DNA from: Kordiimonadales bacterium IMCC3096
GTDB taxonomy: Bacteria > Pseudomonadota > Alphaproteobacteria > Minwuiales > Minwuiaceae
Assembly: GCA_016865035.1 (NCBI GenBank)
Contig: CP018227.1
Coordinates: forward strand, 3,439,501-3,503,500
Reading direction: 5' to 3'
DNA: 64,000 nt
Of this stretch, positions 34,675 to 43,411 are shown piece after piece; within the stretch, counting starts at the first letter, position 1, and each line of letters opens with the position of its first letter. Under the pieces are notes generated by a model. It saw only the letters and a list, made by a program, of their open reading frames with translations. It was not told the origin of the DNA and ran no database searches. The position numbers and the translations under genes are program-made.

Positions 34675-35354
34675 GAGCCGGAAAGGCTCCGCACCCGGCG
34701 TGCTGCGGCTTCGGACAGGATCAGTCCGGCGAGCGCCAGGGCGATGGCGAGGCCGGCAAGCCGGGCGGCGGCCGCTTCCCCGCCGGGGGACTGGATGGCG
34801 GTATAGATGGCCAGGGGCAGGGTGCGGGTCTCACCGGGAATGTTGGAGACGAAGGTGATGATGGCACCGAACTCCCCCAGGCTGGCGGCGAAGGCGGTGA
34901 TCGCGCCAGCGATGATCCCCGGCAGGGCCAGCGGCAGGGTGATGGAGAAGAAGCGGTCGAGCGGTCCCGCGCCAAGCGTGCGTGCGGCGGCATCGAGGCC
35001 TGGGTCTATCGCCTCCATCGCCAGCCGGATCGCCCGGACCTGAAACGGAAAGCTGATGATCGCTGCCGCCAGCGCCGCACCGGTCCACGAGAAGACAAGG
35101 CGTATCCCGAAGGTCTCCAGCAGCCAGCCGCCGACCGGCGCATTGGTGCCAAGGCTGACCAGCAGCAGATAGCCCATGACAACGGGCGGCAGGACCAGCG
35201 GCAGGTGAACGAGACCGTCAAGCAGCACCCGTCCCGGAAACCGGGTCCGCGCCAGCAACCATGCGACGGCCACCGCAAAGGGCAGGGCACCCGCCACCGC
35301 GACGAGAGCAATGCGCAGACTGAGCAGCAGGGCCTCGATCTCCGCGTCAGTCAT
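34671..35354 (-). CDS. modB: Molybdate ABC transporter permease
   Basis: The 227-residue protein is a five- to six-helix permease of the ModB type. It has LVHLPLVLPPVVMGYLLL near residue 46 and the ATPase-contact loop EAIDPGLDAAARTLGAGPLD near 114, followed by ITLPLALPGIIAGAITAFAA. It forms the membrane channel of the molybdate importer. It overlaps modA by eight bases and modC by four. Confidence 0.92.
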   Translation of the reverse strand: MTDAEIEALLLSLRIALVAVAGALPFAVAVAWLLARTRFPGRVLLDGLVHLPLVLPPVVMGYLLLVSLGTNAPVGGWLLETFGIRLVFSWTGAALAAAIISFPFQVRAIRLAMEAIDPGLDAAARTLGAGPLDRFFSITLPLALPGIIAGAITAFAASLGEFGAIITFVSNIPGETRTLPLAIYTAIQSPGGEAAAARLAGLAIALALAGLILSEAAARRVRSLSGS

Positions 35355-36117
35355 TGGGCGTTGCCGGACTGAACCCGGCGTTCAGGAACGCCTGCCGAGC
35401 GGCGTCACTCCACAGGAATGCCATGAAGGCACGGGTGTCCGCATTGTCGTGTCCGCTGACGATGCCGAAGGGATATTCGATGCGGTCATGCAGATCCGGC
35501 GGCAGGACCTGCAGCAGGATCACCTCCGGCCCCCCCACCTGCACGTCGGTCAGATAGGTCAGACCCAGCGGCGCCTCCCCCCTCGCAACCAGCGCAAGCG
35601 CCGCGCGGACATCGGACGCGAAGGCCAGCCGCTGTTGCTGACCGTCCCACAGGTCCATCGCGGCCAGGGCCTGGCGGGCGTAGATCCCGGCCGGGACATG
35701 TGCCGGATCGCCGATCACCAGCCGCTCCCCCGGATGCAGCGCGCCGAGCGCCTGTTCCAGCGTCTTTGAGCGACCGAACCGCTGTCGGTTGCCGACCAGC
35801 GCCAGACTGTTGCGCACCGGAACGGCCAAGCTGTCGGCAATGATCAGGTCCCGGTCCCGCAGATAGCCCATCCAGGCGGTATTGGCGGACGCATAGATGT
35901 CAGCGGGCGCTCCGGCCTCGATCTGCCGGGCAAGTGTCGATGATGCGGCGAAGGAGAAGCGGACCGTGCTGTCGTGCTCTGCCTCGAATGCCGTGCCGAT
36001 GCGCTGCATCACGTCGCTCAGGCTCGCCGCGGCGAATACGGTGATGCGCTGTCCGGCGGCGGCGGGGATGGCCGCTGCCAGCAGGACGGAAACGAGGATG
36101 AAACCGAGCGCGCGCAT
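35347..36117 (-). CDS. modA: Molybdate-binding periplasmic protein
   Basis: The 256-residue protein has a signal peptide (FILVSVLLAAAIPAAAG, cleavage near residue 22). The ligand-binding layout of ModA follows: ITVFAAASLSDVMQRIG right after, FAASSTLARQIEAGAPADIY near 55, and LVIGDPAHVPAGIYARQAL near 130. It captures molybdate (possibly tungstate) for ModBC. The start at 36117 is set by the signal peptide, since an upstream in-frame extension would spoil it. No ModE box was recognised upstream. The nitronate monooxygenase gene diverges 102 bases away. Confidence 0.92.
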   Translation of the reverse strand: MRALGFILVSVLLAAAIPAAAGQRITVFAAASLSDVMQRIGTAFEAEHDSTVRFSFAASSTLARQIEAGAPADIYASANTAWMGYLRDRDLIIADSLAVPVRNSLALVGNRQRFGRSKTLEQALGALHPGERLVIGDPAHVPAGIYARQALAAMDLWDGQQQRLAFASDVRAALALVARGEAPLGLTYLTDVQVGGPEVILLQVLPPDLHDRIEYPFGIVSGHDNADTRAFMAFLWSDAARQAFLNAGFSPATPND

Positions 36118-36219
36118 GATGCGGCCATGTTTGTGGGCCGCCCGGCGGGGTGTCAATGTTCCTCCCTGCCGGTCAGCGCACTAGATTGGCCGGTAGGTGT
36201 CTTGAGGGAGGTGGGAAAC

Positions 36220-37299
36220 ATGGTCCGGACCGATCTTATGCAGCGACTGGGCATGACCAGTCCGGTGATGCAGGCCCCGCTGGGCGGCGGTGGTGATACG
36301 CCTGCGATGACGGCGGCAGTATCCAATGCAGGCGGTATGGGTTTCATCGGCGCGGCCTACATGACGCCGGAGGCCATCGGGACCGCGTCCGACGCGGTGC
36401 GGGAGCGCACGAACGGTGCGTTCGGCATCAACCTGTTCGCGCCACAGCGCCCGGCCCCGGAGGTCGATGGACAGCTTGCCCTGTCCAGTGCAGCGCCGTT
36501 CTTTGCCGAACTGGGGCTGGATGCCCCCACCGTCCCTCCGGTCGGAGCCGATCCCTTCGAACGTCTGTTGCCTGCGGCGCTGGAGAGTGGCGCCCGCCTG
36601 TTCAGCTTCACTTTCGGGACCTTGCCGGAAGCGGCGATGCAGGCGCTGAAGGCCCGGGACATGTTCATCATCGGCACCGCGACAACCGTGGCCGAGGCGG
36701 TGGCGCTGGAGGTATCCGGGGTCGACGCCATCACCGCGCAGGGCGGTGAGGCCGGTGGCCATCGCGGCAGCTTCGACACCGACGGGCCGGGCGCGATGGT
36801 CGGCACCATGGCGCTGGTGCCGCAGATCGTCGATGCCGTGCGGGTTCCCGTCATTGCCTCCGGCGGCATCATGGACGGGCGCGGCATCGCGGCGGCGCTG
36901 ATGCTGGGGGCACAGGCGGTGCAGATGGGTACGGCCTTCCTGACCACAGCCGAAGGCGGCGTGCCGGAGGTGCAGAAGCAGGCCATCCTTGACGCAGGTG
37001 ACAATGATACACGGATCACCCGCGCCTTCTCCGGTCGCCCGGCGCGCGGCATCGCCAACCGCTTCATGCAGACCGTGGACGCAGGGGGGGAGGGGGCGAT
37101 ACTGCCGTTCCCGCTGCAGAATCAGCTGACGCGCCCCATGCGGACCGCCGCGGCCAAGGCGGGTGATCCCGCCTTTCTCTCCCTCTGGGCAGGGCAGGGC
37201 ACCCGCATGTCGCGGCGTCTTGGCACCGCACAGCTCATGGCCGAACTGGATCGCGAAACCGATGCCGCATTGAAAAGGGCCTCAACCCTGCGCGGCTGA
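36220..37299 (+). CDS. Nitronate monooxygenase (2-nitropropane dioxygenase family)
   Basis: The 359-residue protein is an FMN-dependent TIM-barrel enzyme. Visible are VMQAPLGGGGDTPAMTAAVS near residue 16, AQGGEAGGHRG near 171 with the catalytic His, VIASGGIMDGRGIAAALMLG near 210 and AVQMGTAFLTTAEGG near 232. Such enzymes oxidise nitronates such as propionate-3-nitronate. ATG 36220 has GAGGGAGG upstream. It is convergent with rpoH, and their 3' ends share a hairpin. Confidence 0.9.
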   Translation: MVRTDLMQRLGMTSPVMQAPLGGGGDTPAMTAAVSNAGGMGFIGAAYMTPEAIGTASDAVRERTNGAFGINLFAPQRPAPEVDGQLALSSAAPFFAELGLDAPTVPPVGADPFERLLPAALESGARLFSFTFGTLPEAAMQALKARDMFIIGTATTVAEAVALEVSGVDAITAQGGEAGGHRGSFDTDGPGAMVGTMALVPQIVDAVRVPVIASGGIMDGRGIAAALMLGAQAVQMGTAFLTTAEGGVPEVQKQAILDAGDNDTRITRAFSGRPARGIANRFMQTVDAGGEGAILPFPLQNQLTRPMRTAAAKAGDPAFLSLWAGQGTRMSRRLGTAQLMAELDRETDAALKRASTLRG

Positions 37300-37305
37300 G
37301 GCCCT
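37276..37305 (-). terminator. Intrinsic terminator of rpoH, inside the end of the convergent gene
   Basis: The arms 37276-37284 and 37297-37305 form a perfect 9-pair stem with a 12-base loop. On the minus strand it is followed by TTTTCA, as expected for a Rho-independent terminator of rpoH, 36 bases past its stop. The left arm lies inside the coding end of the nitronate monooxygenase gene, so both genes use the same DNA. Confidence 0.65.
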
Positions 37306-37340
37306 GTCAGTCTCCGGTTTCGAATGTCGGCGTCGGTCGG

Positions 37341-38252
37341 TCAGGCGCCGAAGTGCTCCAGCTCCCGATCCGCATTCATGCGCTGCTGCAGGGCCGCATT
37401 CTTCATGGCCTTCTGCAGCTTCTCGAACGCGCGCACCTCGATCTGGCGGACGCGTTCGCGGCTGACACCATATTCCTGGCTCAGATCCTCCAGCGTCAGC
37501 GGATTGTCCTTCAGACGGCGCTCCGTCAGGATGTGCCGCTCCCGTTCGTTCAGGGTCTTCATGGCCCCTTCCAGCATGGCGCGGCGCTGGTCCAGCTCCT
37601 CCGAATTGCCCAGGGTCGTCTCCTGGTCCTCGGATTCGTCGGTCAGCCAATCCACCCATTCCTCGTCACCGTCGATGCGCAGCGGCGCATTCAGCGAATG
37701 GTCCGGGGCGGCCAGGCGGCGGTTCATGTCCACCACTTCCTTCTCCGACACCTGCAGTCGGGTCGCGATCTTGGTCACCATGTCGGGGTGCAGGTCACCA
37801 TCCTCGATGGCCTGCAACTGGCCCTTCAGCTTGCGCAGGTTGAAGAACAGTTTCTTCTGCGCTGCCGTCGTACCCATCTTCACCAGCGACCAGGACCGCA
37901 GGATGTATTCCTGGATCGAGGCGCGAATCCACCACATGGCATAGGTGGCAAGGCGGAAGCCGCGTTCGGGATCGAAGCGCTTCACCGCCTGCATCATGCC
38001 CACGTTGCCTTCGGAAATCAGCTCCTGCACGGGCAGACCATAGCCGCGATAGCCCATCGCGATCTTCGCCACCAGGCGCAGATGCGAGGTCACCATCTTG
38101 TGGGCGGCATTCATGTCCTCATGCTCTGTCCAGCGCTTGGCGAGCATGTACTCTTCCTCGGGTTCCAGCATCGGGAACTTGCGGATCTGGTCCAGATACT
38201 GGCTGAGGCTTCCCTCCGGACTGATTGCCGGCATCACTGAACGTCCAGCCAT
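37341..38252 (-). CDS. rpoH: RNA polymerase sigma-32 factor (heat shock)
   Basis: The 303-residue protein has sigma regions 2 (LRLVAKIAMGYRGYGLPVQE near 55, with FRLATYAMWWIRASIQEYIL near 100 for -10 recognition), 3, and 4 (TLEDLSQEYGVSRERVRQIE near 258). The RpoH-specific box AQKKLFFNLRKLKG lies near residue 131. It directs RNA polymerase to heat-shock promoters. ATG 38252 has GAGAGGGAG upstream. A heat-shock type promoter lies before it. It is a single-gene unit between hairpins. Confidence 0.95.
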   Translation of the reverse strand: MAGRSVMPAISPEGSLSQYLDQIRKFPMLEPEEEYMLAKRWTEHEDMNAAHKMVTSHLRLVAKIAMGYRGYGLPVQELISEGNVGMMQAVKRFDPERGFRLATYAMWWIRASIQEYILRSWSLVKMGTTAAQKKLFFNLRKLKGQLQAIEDGDLHPDMVTKIATRLQVSEKEVVDMNRRLAAPDHSLNAPLRIDGDEEWVDWLTDESEDQETTLGNSEELDQRRAMLEGAMKTLNERERHILTERRLKDNPLTLEDLSQEYGVSRERVRQIEVRAFEKLQKAMKNAALQQRMNADRELEHFGA

Positions 38253-38403
38253 CGTACTCTCTCCCTCTCGCAAACGAGTCGACTGAAGCCCGGACTTCCA
38301 GCAAATGGTGGAGCCGGACTGCAACAACGTCATTCAGTCAACCGATTGTGGCCGGAATTTGACCCCCGTAAGGCGGGGAAAGTCATTGCAGGCCACCATG
38401 TTC

Positions 38404-38432
38404 ATATGGTCACCGGATCGGTCGAATTCAAG
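38404..38432 (-). promoter_or_regulatory. Putative sigma-32-type promoter of rpoH
   Basis: On the minus strand CTTGAA (38432-38427) is followed after 17 bases by CCATAT (38409-38404). This agrees with the RpoH promoter pattern of alphaproteobacteria (CTTGAA and CCCCATNT). It lies in the 184-base gap between rluD and rpoH, giving an untranslated leader of about 145 bases. Autoregulation of rpoH by such promoters is known in Caulobacter. Confidence 0.5.
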
Positions 38433-38436
38433 TTGT

Positions 38437-39420
38437 TTACAATGGTTCTACGTTTGCCCGCAGCGACTGGATCAGCGCCTCCATGTCGGCGGGTGGCGGC
38501 GCTTCGAAGGTCAGATCCTCGCCCGTGACGGGATGTGCGAAGCCCAGCCGTGTCGCATGCAGGGCCTGCCGGGGAAACCCGGCCACGGCCTCCGCCGCCA
38601 CATCCGACATCTGAGCCAGCCGCTTGCGCCGCATGCGCCCGTAGGTCGGATCGCCGATCACCGGATGCCCCAGATGGCTCAGGTGGACCCGTATCTGGTG
38701 CGTGCGGCCGGTCTCCAGCGTGCAGCGGAGCAGCGATGCAGCCTCCCCGAATGACTCCACCAGCCGGTAGTGGGTGACCGCATGGCGACCGCCGTGCTCC
38801 AGCACCTTCATCCGCTTGCGGTCGCGGACGTCACGTCCCATGCGGGCTTCGATGGTGCCGCGGCTTGTCGCGGGTCTTCCCCGGACGACTGCCAGATAGG
38901 CCCGGTCGATGTCATGCGCCTCGAACAGGGCTGCCAGTCCGCGATGCGCTATGTCGGTCTTGGCCGCAACCATCACGCCGGATGTATCCTTGTCCAGTCG
39001 ATGCACGATGCCGGGACGCCGCACGCCACCGATGCCTGACAGGCTGTCGCCGCAATGGCCGATCAGAGCGTTGACCAGCGTGCCGTCCGCATTTCCCGCC
39101 GCCGGATGCACCACCATGCCGGCGGGCTTGTCGAGCACGATCAGATGCGCGTCCTCATGCAGGACATGCAGTGGAATGGCTTGTCCCTGCGGCACCGGAT
39201 CGACGGGCGCGTCCGGTGCGACGGTCAGCGTCTCGCCCGGTTTGACCCGGTAGGACGCGTCCACTATCGTCCGGCCATCCGCCGTGACGCGGCCCTGTTC
39301 GATCAGGGCTTTCAGGCGGCTCCGCGACATGTCGGGCAGGGTTGCCGCCAGCAGGCGGTCGATCCGGTCGCCCGCCGCGCCGTCGGTCACGGTGATTGTC
39401 TCTTTATCGGGTTGCAGCAT
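38437..39420 (-). CDS. rluD: 23S rRNA pseudouridine synthase RluD
   Basis: The 327-residue protein has an N-terminal S4 RNA-binding domain (residues about 17-75) and the RluA-type catalytic domain: LIVLDKPAGMVVHPAAGN near 93 and GIVHRLDKDTSGVMV near 138, where Asp143 is the catalytic residue. The LETGRTHQIRVHLSHLGHPV motif lies near 243. It makes pseudouridines 1911, 1915 and 1917 in 23S rRNA helix 69. Its ATG overlaps the ATG of the divergent gene in the four-base CATG. Confidence 0.93.
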   Translation of the reverse strand: MLQPDKETITVTDGAAGDRIDRLLAATLPDMSRSRLKALIEQGRVTADGRTIVDASYRVKPGETLTVAPDAPVDPVPQGQAIPLHVLHEDAHLIVLDKPAGMVVHPAAGNADGTLVNALIGHCGDSLSGIGGVRRPGIVHRLDKDTSGVMVAAKTDIAHRGLAALFEAHDIDRAYLAVVRGRPATSRGTIEARMGRDVRDRKRMKVLEHGGRHAVTHYRLVESFGEAASLLRCTLETGRTHQIRVHLSHLGHPVIGDPTYGRMRRKRLAQMSDVAAEAVAGFPRQALHATRLGFAHPVTGEDLTFEAPPPADMEALIQSLRANVEPL

Positions 39421-39787
39421 GTCAGAGCCGGATCAGCCGAATTTCAGGGTGCTCAAGATTGTCGTCATCGTTCTGGGAATCGCGATTCTGGCGATGACCG
39501 GGATCATCATCGTAACCGCGATCAACCGTATGGGCGACAGCGTGGTTGTCGAGGAACCATCCGTTCCGTCGGTCGCTTCCTCGCCCGCGCCGGAAACCAT
39601 CTCCCTTGCGCCCGACGGCGAGACCTGGACCAGCGTGCTGCTGCCCGGCGCCGAGGCCGAGATCATCGAGAGCGCGGTCGAGAACGGTGTCCTGCGCGTC
39701 GTTACCCGCGGTGCCGATGGTACGGTGCGGATCCATCTGATCGATGTACGCACCGGTCGCAGGATCGGCGAGGTGTCAGCGCGGTGA
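39419..39787 (+). CDS. DUF6476-like single-span membrane protein
   Basis: The 122-residue protein has one membrane helix (VLKIVVIVLGIAILAMTGII, residues about 11-30), an acidic/Pro linker and a small C-terminal beta domain (SVLLPGAEAEIIESAVENGV, then LIDVRTGRRIGEV). Proteins of this shape sit divergent from rluD in many alphaproteobacteria, and I identify it as DUF6476 by that context. Function is unknown. The next gene starts four bases before its stop ends (GTGA). Confidence 0.7.
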   Translation: MSEPDQPNFRVLKIVVIVLGIAILAMTGIIIVTAINRMGDSVVVEEPSVPSVASSPAPETISLAPDGETWTSVLLPGAEAEIIESAVENGVLRVVTRGADGTVRIHLIDVRTGRRIGEVSAR

Positions 39788-40236
39788 CGGACCGGTCCCT
39801 GATTCTGCCGATCACCTGCGGGGGCAGGATCATCGCCCACCTGCATGACTGCTTTCCGGAGGAAGGCTGCGGGCTGATCGTCGGGCGCGAAACCGGCGAC
39901 GGCTGGCTGGTGACGGAGGTTGTGCCCAGTCCCAATCTGGCGGAGGCGAGAGAGCGGACGTTCGAGATCGATCCGGGTCTGCGGCTGCGGACACAGCGCG
40001 CCGCGCGGGAACGCGGCGATGCCGTTCTGGGGCACTATCATTCCCACCCCTACGGTGATCCGGTCCCGTCGGAGACGGATACCCGGCGCGCGGCTGATGA
40101 GCCGGAATTGATCTGGGTCGTGGTCGGCATGCGCTGGGGCGGTACCCAGGGGCTGGCGGCCTGGCAGCAGGATGCCGGATCAGTGACCATGAAACGTGTG
40201 ATGGTGGACGTCGTCGAGGGAGCAGGACAGTCATGA
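39784..40236 (+). CDS. JAMM/MPN-type metallopeptidase (M67 family)
   Basis: The 150-residue protein has the full JAMM zinc signature: the Glu in CFPEEGCGLIVGRE near residue 22, and GHYHSHPYGDPVPSETD near 81 (HxHP-x7-SxxD). Bacterial relatives remove modified tails, for example on sulphur-carrier proteins or from small molecules. The start is GTG 39784, overlapping the upstream stop (GTGA). The next gene starts inside its own stop (ATGA), so all three genes are coupled. Confidence 0.85.
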   Translation: MTDRSLILPITCGGRIIAHLHDCFPEEGCGLIVGRETGDGWLVTEVVPSPNLAEARERTFEIDPGLRLRTQRAARERGDAVLGHYHSHPYGDPVPSETDTRRAADEPELIWVVVGMRWGGTQGLAAWQQDAGSVTMKRVMVDVVEGAGQS

Positions 40237-41264
40237 ATTTCGGATCCGACAACTGGGCGGCTGTTCATCCGGCGGTGCTGGCCGCCATGGCGGCGGCGAA
40301 CCAGGGTTTCGCACCCGCCTACGGCAATGATCCATGGACCGAGGAACTGACGCGGACCTTCAGCACCCTGTTCGAGCGGGAGGTCGCGGTCTTTCCCGTC
40401 GCCACGGGTACGGCGGCGAACAGCCTGTCCCTCAGCCTGCTGACCCCACCGACCGGCGTGGTGTTCTGCCACTCGCATGCCCACGTCTATGAGGACGAGT
40501 GCGGCGCCCCCGAGTTCTACACCGGCGGTGCGAAGCTGTTTCCCCTGCCGGGGGAGGAGGGGCGTATCAGCCTGGAGGCCTTGCAGACCGGCCTGAACCG
40601 CTTCGTGCCCGGCTTCGAACACCATCAGCAACCGGCATCGCTGAGCCTGACGCAGGCAACCGAGGCAGGCACCCTCTACAGTATCGACCAGATCACGGCG
40701 CTGGCGGACCTGGCGCACGCGAACGGCTGCAAGGTTCACATGGACGGCGCGCGCTTCGCCAATGCGCTGGCGACGCTGGATGTTTCACCGGCCGAGATGA
40801 CCTGGAAGGCAGGCGTCGACATCCTGTCCTTCGGTGCCACCAAGAACGGCTGCATGGCGGCGGAGGCGGTCGTCGTGTTCGATCCCGAAACGGCGGCGGA
40901 ACTGCACTATCGCCGCATGCGAGGTGGCCACCTCTGGTCGAAGCAGCGGTTCCTCTCAGCCCAGTTGACCGCCTATGTGACCAACGACCTCTGGCTGGAC
41001 AACGCGCATCACGCCAACCGGCTGGCGCGGAAGCTGGGCAACGGTCTGGCCGCGATGCAGGGCTTTCGGCTGGCCGCACCCGTGCAGATCAACGAGGTCT
41101 TCGTCGATCTGCCTGCCGGTGTGGCCGACACGCTCAGGGCGCGGGGCTTCCTTTTTCATGACTGGTCCGCGGCAGGGGCCGGCGGCGTCAGGTTCGTGAC
41201 GTCATTCATGACCGATGAAGCGGACGTCGACGCCATTCTGGAGGCGGCTGCCGATCAGGCGTGA
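40233..41264 (+). CDS. Threonine aldolase-like PLP enzyme
   Basis: The 343-residue protein is a type I PLP enzyme of the beta-eliminating lyase/threonine aldolase family: NFGSDNWAAVHPAVLAAM at the start, VFPVATGTAANSLSLSLL near 56, VHMDGARFANALATL near 168, and the PLP lysine in LSFGATKNGCMAAEAVVVFD near 201. It would cleave threonine or allo-threonine to glycine and acetaldehyde, or a related beta-hydroxy amino acid. It is the last of three coupled genes. Confidence 0.88.
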   Translation: MNFGSDNWAAVHPAVLAAMAAANQGFAPAYGNDPWTEELTRTFSTLFEREVAVFPVATGTAANSLSLSLLTPPTGVVFCHSHAHVYEDECGAPEFYTGGAKLFPLPGEEGRISLEALQTGLNRFVPGFEHHQQPASLSLTQATEAGTLYSIDQITALADLAHANGCKVHMDGARFANALATLDVSPAEMTWKAGVDILSFGATKNGCMAAEAVVVFDPETAAELHYRRMRGGHLWSKQRFLSAQLTAYVTNDLWLDNAHHANRLARKLGNGLAAMQGFRLAAPVQINEVFVDLPAGVADTLRARGFLFHDWSAAGAGGVRFVTSFMTDEADVDAILEAAADQA

Positions 41265-41275
41265 GCTGGTCTGGT

Positions 41276-41470
41276 CTAGCACCGGCCCTTCTTCGCCTGA
41301 CCCGGCGGGCAGAAGGTTCCGTCACCGGACTTCTGGTGGTCGTCGTCCCCGATCGTGACCTTCACACCATCGGTCTCGACGGTCGTCTTCGGCGTGTCGC
41401 TCTCGATCGTGGTCTGGCAGGCCGTCAGCAGCAGGCCAAGTGTCGTCAGCATTGCAAGGGTCTTCAGCAT
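41276..41470 (-). CDS. Small lipoprotein
   Basis: The 64-residue precursor has a lipoprotein signal peptide, MLKTLAMLTTLGLLLTAC, with the lipobox LTAC at residues 15-18. The mature chain is rich in Thr and Asp (QTTIESDTPKTTVETDGVKV) and has a pair of Cys at the end. AAAGGA precedes the ATG, which is chosen because an upstream extension would destroy the signal. The function is unknown. It is convergent with the aldolase-like gene, 11 bases apart. Confidence 0.75.
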   Translation of the reverse strand: MLKTLAMLTTLGLLLTACQTTIESDTPKTTVETDGVKVTIGDDDHQKSGDGTFCPPGQAKKGRC

Positions 41471-41651
41471 TCTTCTTGTTCCTTTCCCAAGTTCACCAGC
41501 TACTTGGCTACCGGAGCGGCACACTGAAAGGCCCGGGCACCGATTGCCACCGGATTGTCACTGATCTGCCGCAGGGCGACGAACGGCCCTTTGATCCCCC
41601 GCGGACAGAAGCGTGCTTGAAACGCACAGCCCGTCCGCCCAAACTTGACGG

Positions 41652-42236
41652 ATGGAACAGGACACAGACGAGACCGGGGATGGCGACAGCCTGCAGGCGC
41701 AATTGCTGATCGCCATGCCATCGATGCAGGATGAGCGCTTTCAGCGCAGCGTCATCTTCATGTGCAGCCATACGGCGGCTGCCGGTGCGATGGGCCTGAT
41801 GATCAACAAGCAATTGCCGAACCTGCAGTTTGCCGATCTGGCAAAGCAGCTTGATATCGAGGCGGAGAATTCCCCGCCCATCACCATGCATTTCGGTGGA
41901 CCGGTGGAGACCGGGCGAGGCTTCGTGCTCCACTCCGACGACTATCAGCGCGAAGCAACGATACCGATGGCGGACGGGGTGTCGATGACGGCAACGGTCG
42001 ACATCCTGCGTGCCATGGCTTCCGGCGCGGGGCCGGGCGACGCGATCCTGGCGCTGGGCTATGCCGGGTGGGCGCCGGGGCAGTTGGAACAGGAGATCCA
42101 GCGCAACGACTGGCTGCACTGCGCGGCGGACAGCGACATCATCTTCGGGGTCGCGCTGGATGCGAAATGGGAGGCTGCGGTGCGCCGTATCGGCATCGAC
42201 CCGGCCATGCTGTCCATGCAGGCGGGCAGGGCATGA
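41652..42236 (+). CDS. YqgE/AlgH family protein
   Basis: The 194-residue protein has the family's N-terminal core QAQLLIAMPSMQDERFQRSV near residue 15, then GLMINKQLP and MHFGGPVETGRGFVLHSDDY near 77. It also has the late motif LALGYAGWAPGQLEQEIQRN near 133. Members are cytosolic and widespread; AlgH was tied to alginate control in Pseudomonas, but the biochemical function is not settled. It overlaps the epoxide hydrolase gene by four bases. Confidence 0.9.
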   Translation: MEQDTDETGDGDSLQAQLLIAMPSMQDERFQRSVIFMCSHTAAAGAMGLMINKQLPNLQFADLAKQLDIEAENSPPITMHFGGPVETGRGFVLHSDDYQREATIPMADGVSMTATVDILRAMASGAGPGDAILALGYAGWAPGQLEQEIQRNDWLHCAADSDIIFGVALDAKWEAAVRRIGIDPAMLSMQAGRA

Positions 42237-43411
42237 GCATGCAGATCAACGCGCGTCCCTTCACCATTGCCGTCGGCGATGAGGTGCTGGAGGACCTGAA
42301 GGCACGGCTGGCGCGCACCCGGTTCCCGAACGAGGTGGAGGGGGGCGGCTGGCACTATGGTGCCGACCTGGCCTACATGCGGCAGATGGTGCAGCACTGG
42401 CAGACCGGCTACGACTGGCGCAAATGGGAAGCCTTGCTGAACGGATTTCCCAACTATGTCGCCGAAGTCGATGGTTTCAATATTCATTTCATCTGCGAGG
42501 AGGGTTCCGGACCCAATCCGACGCCACTTCTGATCACGCATGGATGGCCGGGTTCGGTGTTCGAGTTCCACAAGATCATCGAGCCACTGGCGCACCCCGA
42601 ACGGTTCGGCGGCGATGTGGCGGACGCCTTCACCGTGATCTGTCCGTCGCTGCCCGGCTATGGCTGGTCCAGCGCCCCGGCTGCCCCGATGCATCCGAAG
42701 AAGATCGCGGACCTGTGGGCACGCTTCATGACGGAGGTCTTCGGGCTCGAGACCTTTGCCGCTCAGGGGGGCGACTGGGGGTCCATCATCACCTCCTGGC
42801 TTGCCCACCGGCATCCCGAGAGGCTGATCGGCATTCACCTCAACATGGTGCCGCTGAAGCCCTATCTGGGGAAGGGTACGCCAGCGGTCAGCGCCGACGA
42901 GAAGGAATGGATCGGCAGGTTCCGCGCCCGGACGGCCCGGGCCATGGGCTATTTCCAGATCCAGGGCACGAAGCCGCAGACCCTGAACTACGGTCTCTCC
43001 GATTCCCCCGCTGGTCTGGCCGGCTGGATCACCGAGAAGTTCCAGTATCGGGTGAAGGAGGGGCCGGGAAATCTCAGCCTGTTCGACATGGACGAACTGC
43101 TGACCAACATCATGATCTACTGGGTCAACAACGCCCACAACTCCGCAAGCTGGATCTACACCGCCGTGACCCACGAAGGCGGCATGGAACTGGAGGCGCG
43201 GGCAGACGGTTCCGCCGACAGGATCGAGGTGCCGACCGGGTTCTGCCTGTTCCCCTATGATCTCGTCCCCGCGCCGCCCGAGAGCTGGCTGCAGCGTGCC
43301 TACAATGTACGGAACCTGACGGTGGAGTCCGACGGCGGGCACTTTGCGGCCTGGGAGAAGCCGGAGGAACTGACCCGCGATATCCGCTCCTTCTTCAGGG
43401 GGCTGGAATGA
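42233..43411 (+). CDS. Epoxide hydrolase (EHN domain, alpha/beta hydrolase)
   Basis: The 392-residue protein has the N-terminal epoxide hydrolase lid (EHN, about 5-105) and the alpha/beta hydrolase core. The oxyanion motif is HGWPGSVFEFHKI near 102, the nucleophile Asp is in GGDWGSII near 180, and the catalytic His is in SDGGHFAAWEKPEEL near 370. It would open epoxides to diols, as in juvenile-hormone or microsomal types. It is coupled to the MaoC gene through an ATGA junction, which suggests use in a lipid or xenobiotic route. Confidence 0.9.
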   Translation: MSMQINARPFTIAVGDEVLEDLKARLARTRFPNEVEGGGWHYGADLAYMRQMVQHWQTGYDWRKWEALLNGFPNYVAEVDGFNIHFICEEGSGPNPTPLLITHGWPGSVFEFHKIIEPLAHPERFGGDVADAFTVICPSLPGYGWSSAPAAPMHPKKIADLWARFMTEVFGLETFAAQGGDWGSIITSWLAHRHPERLIGIHLNMVPLKPYLGKGTPAVSADEKEWIGRFRARTARAMGYFQIQGTKPQTLNYGLSDSPAGLAGWITEKFQYRVKEGPGNLSLFDMDELLTNIMIYWVNNAHNSASWIYTAVTHEGGMELEARADGSADRIEVPTGFCLFPYDLVPAPPESWLQRAYNVRNLTVESDGGHFAAWEKPEELTRDIRSFFRGLE

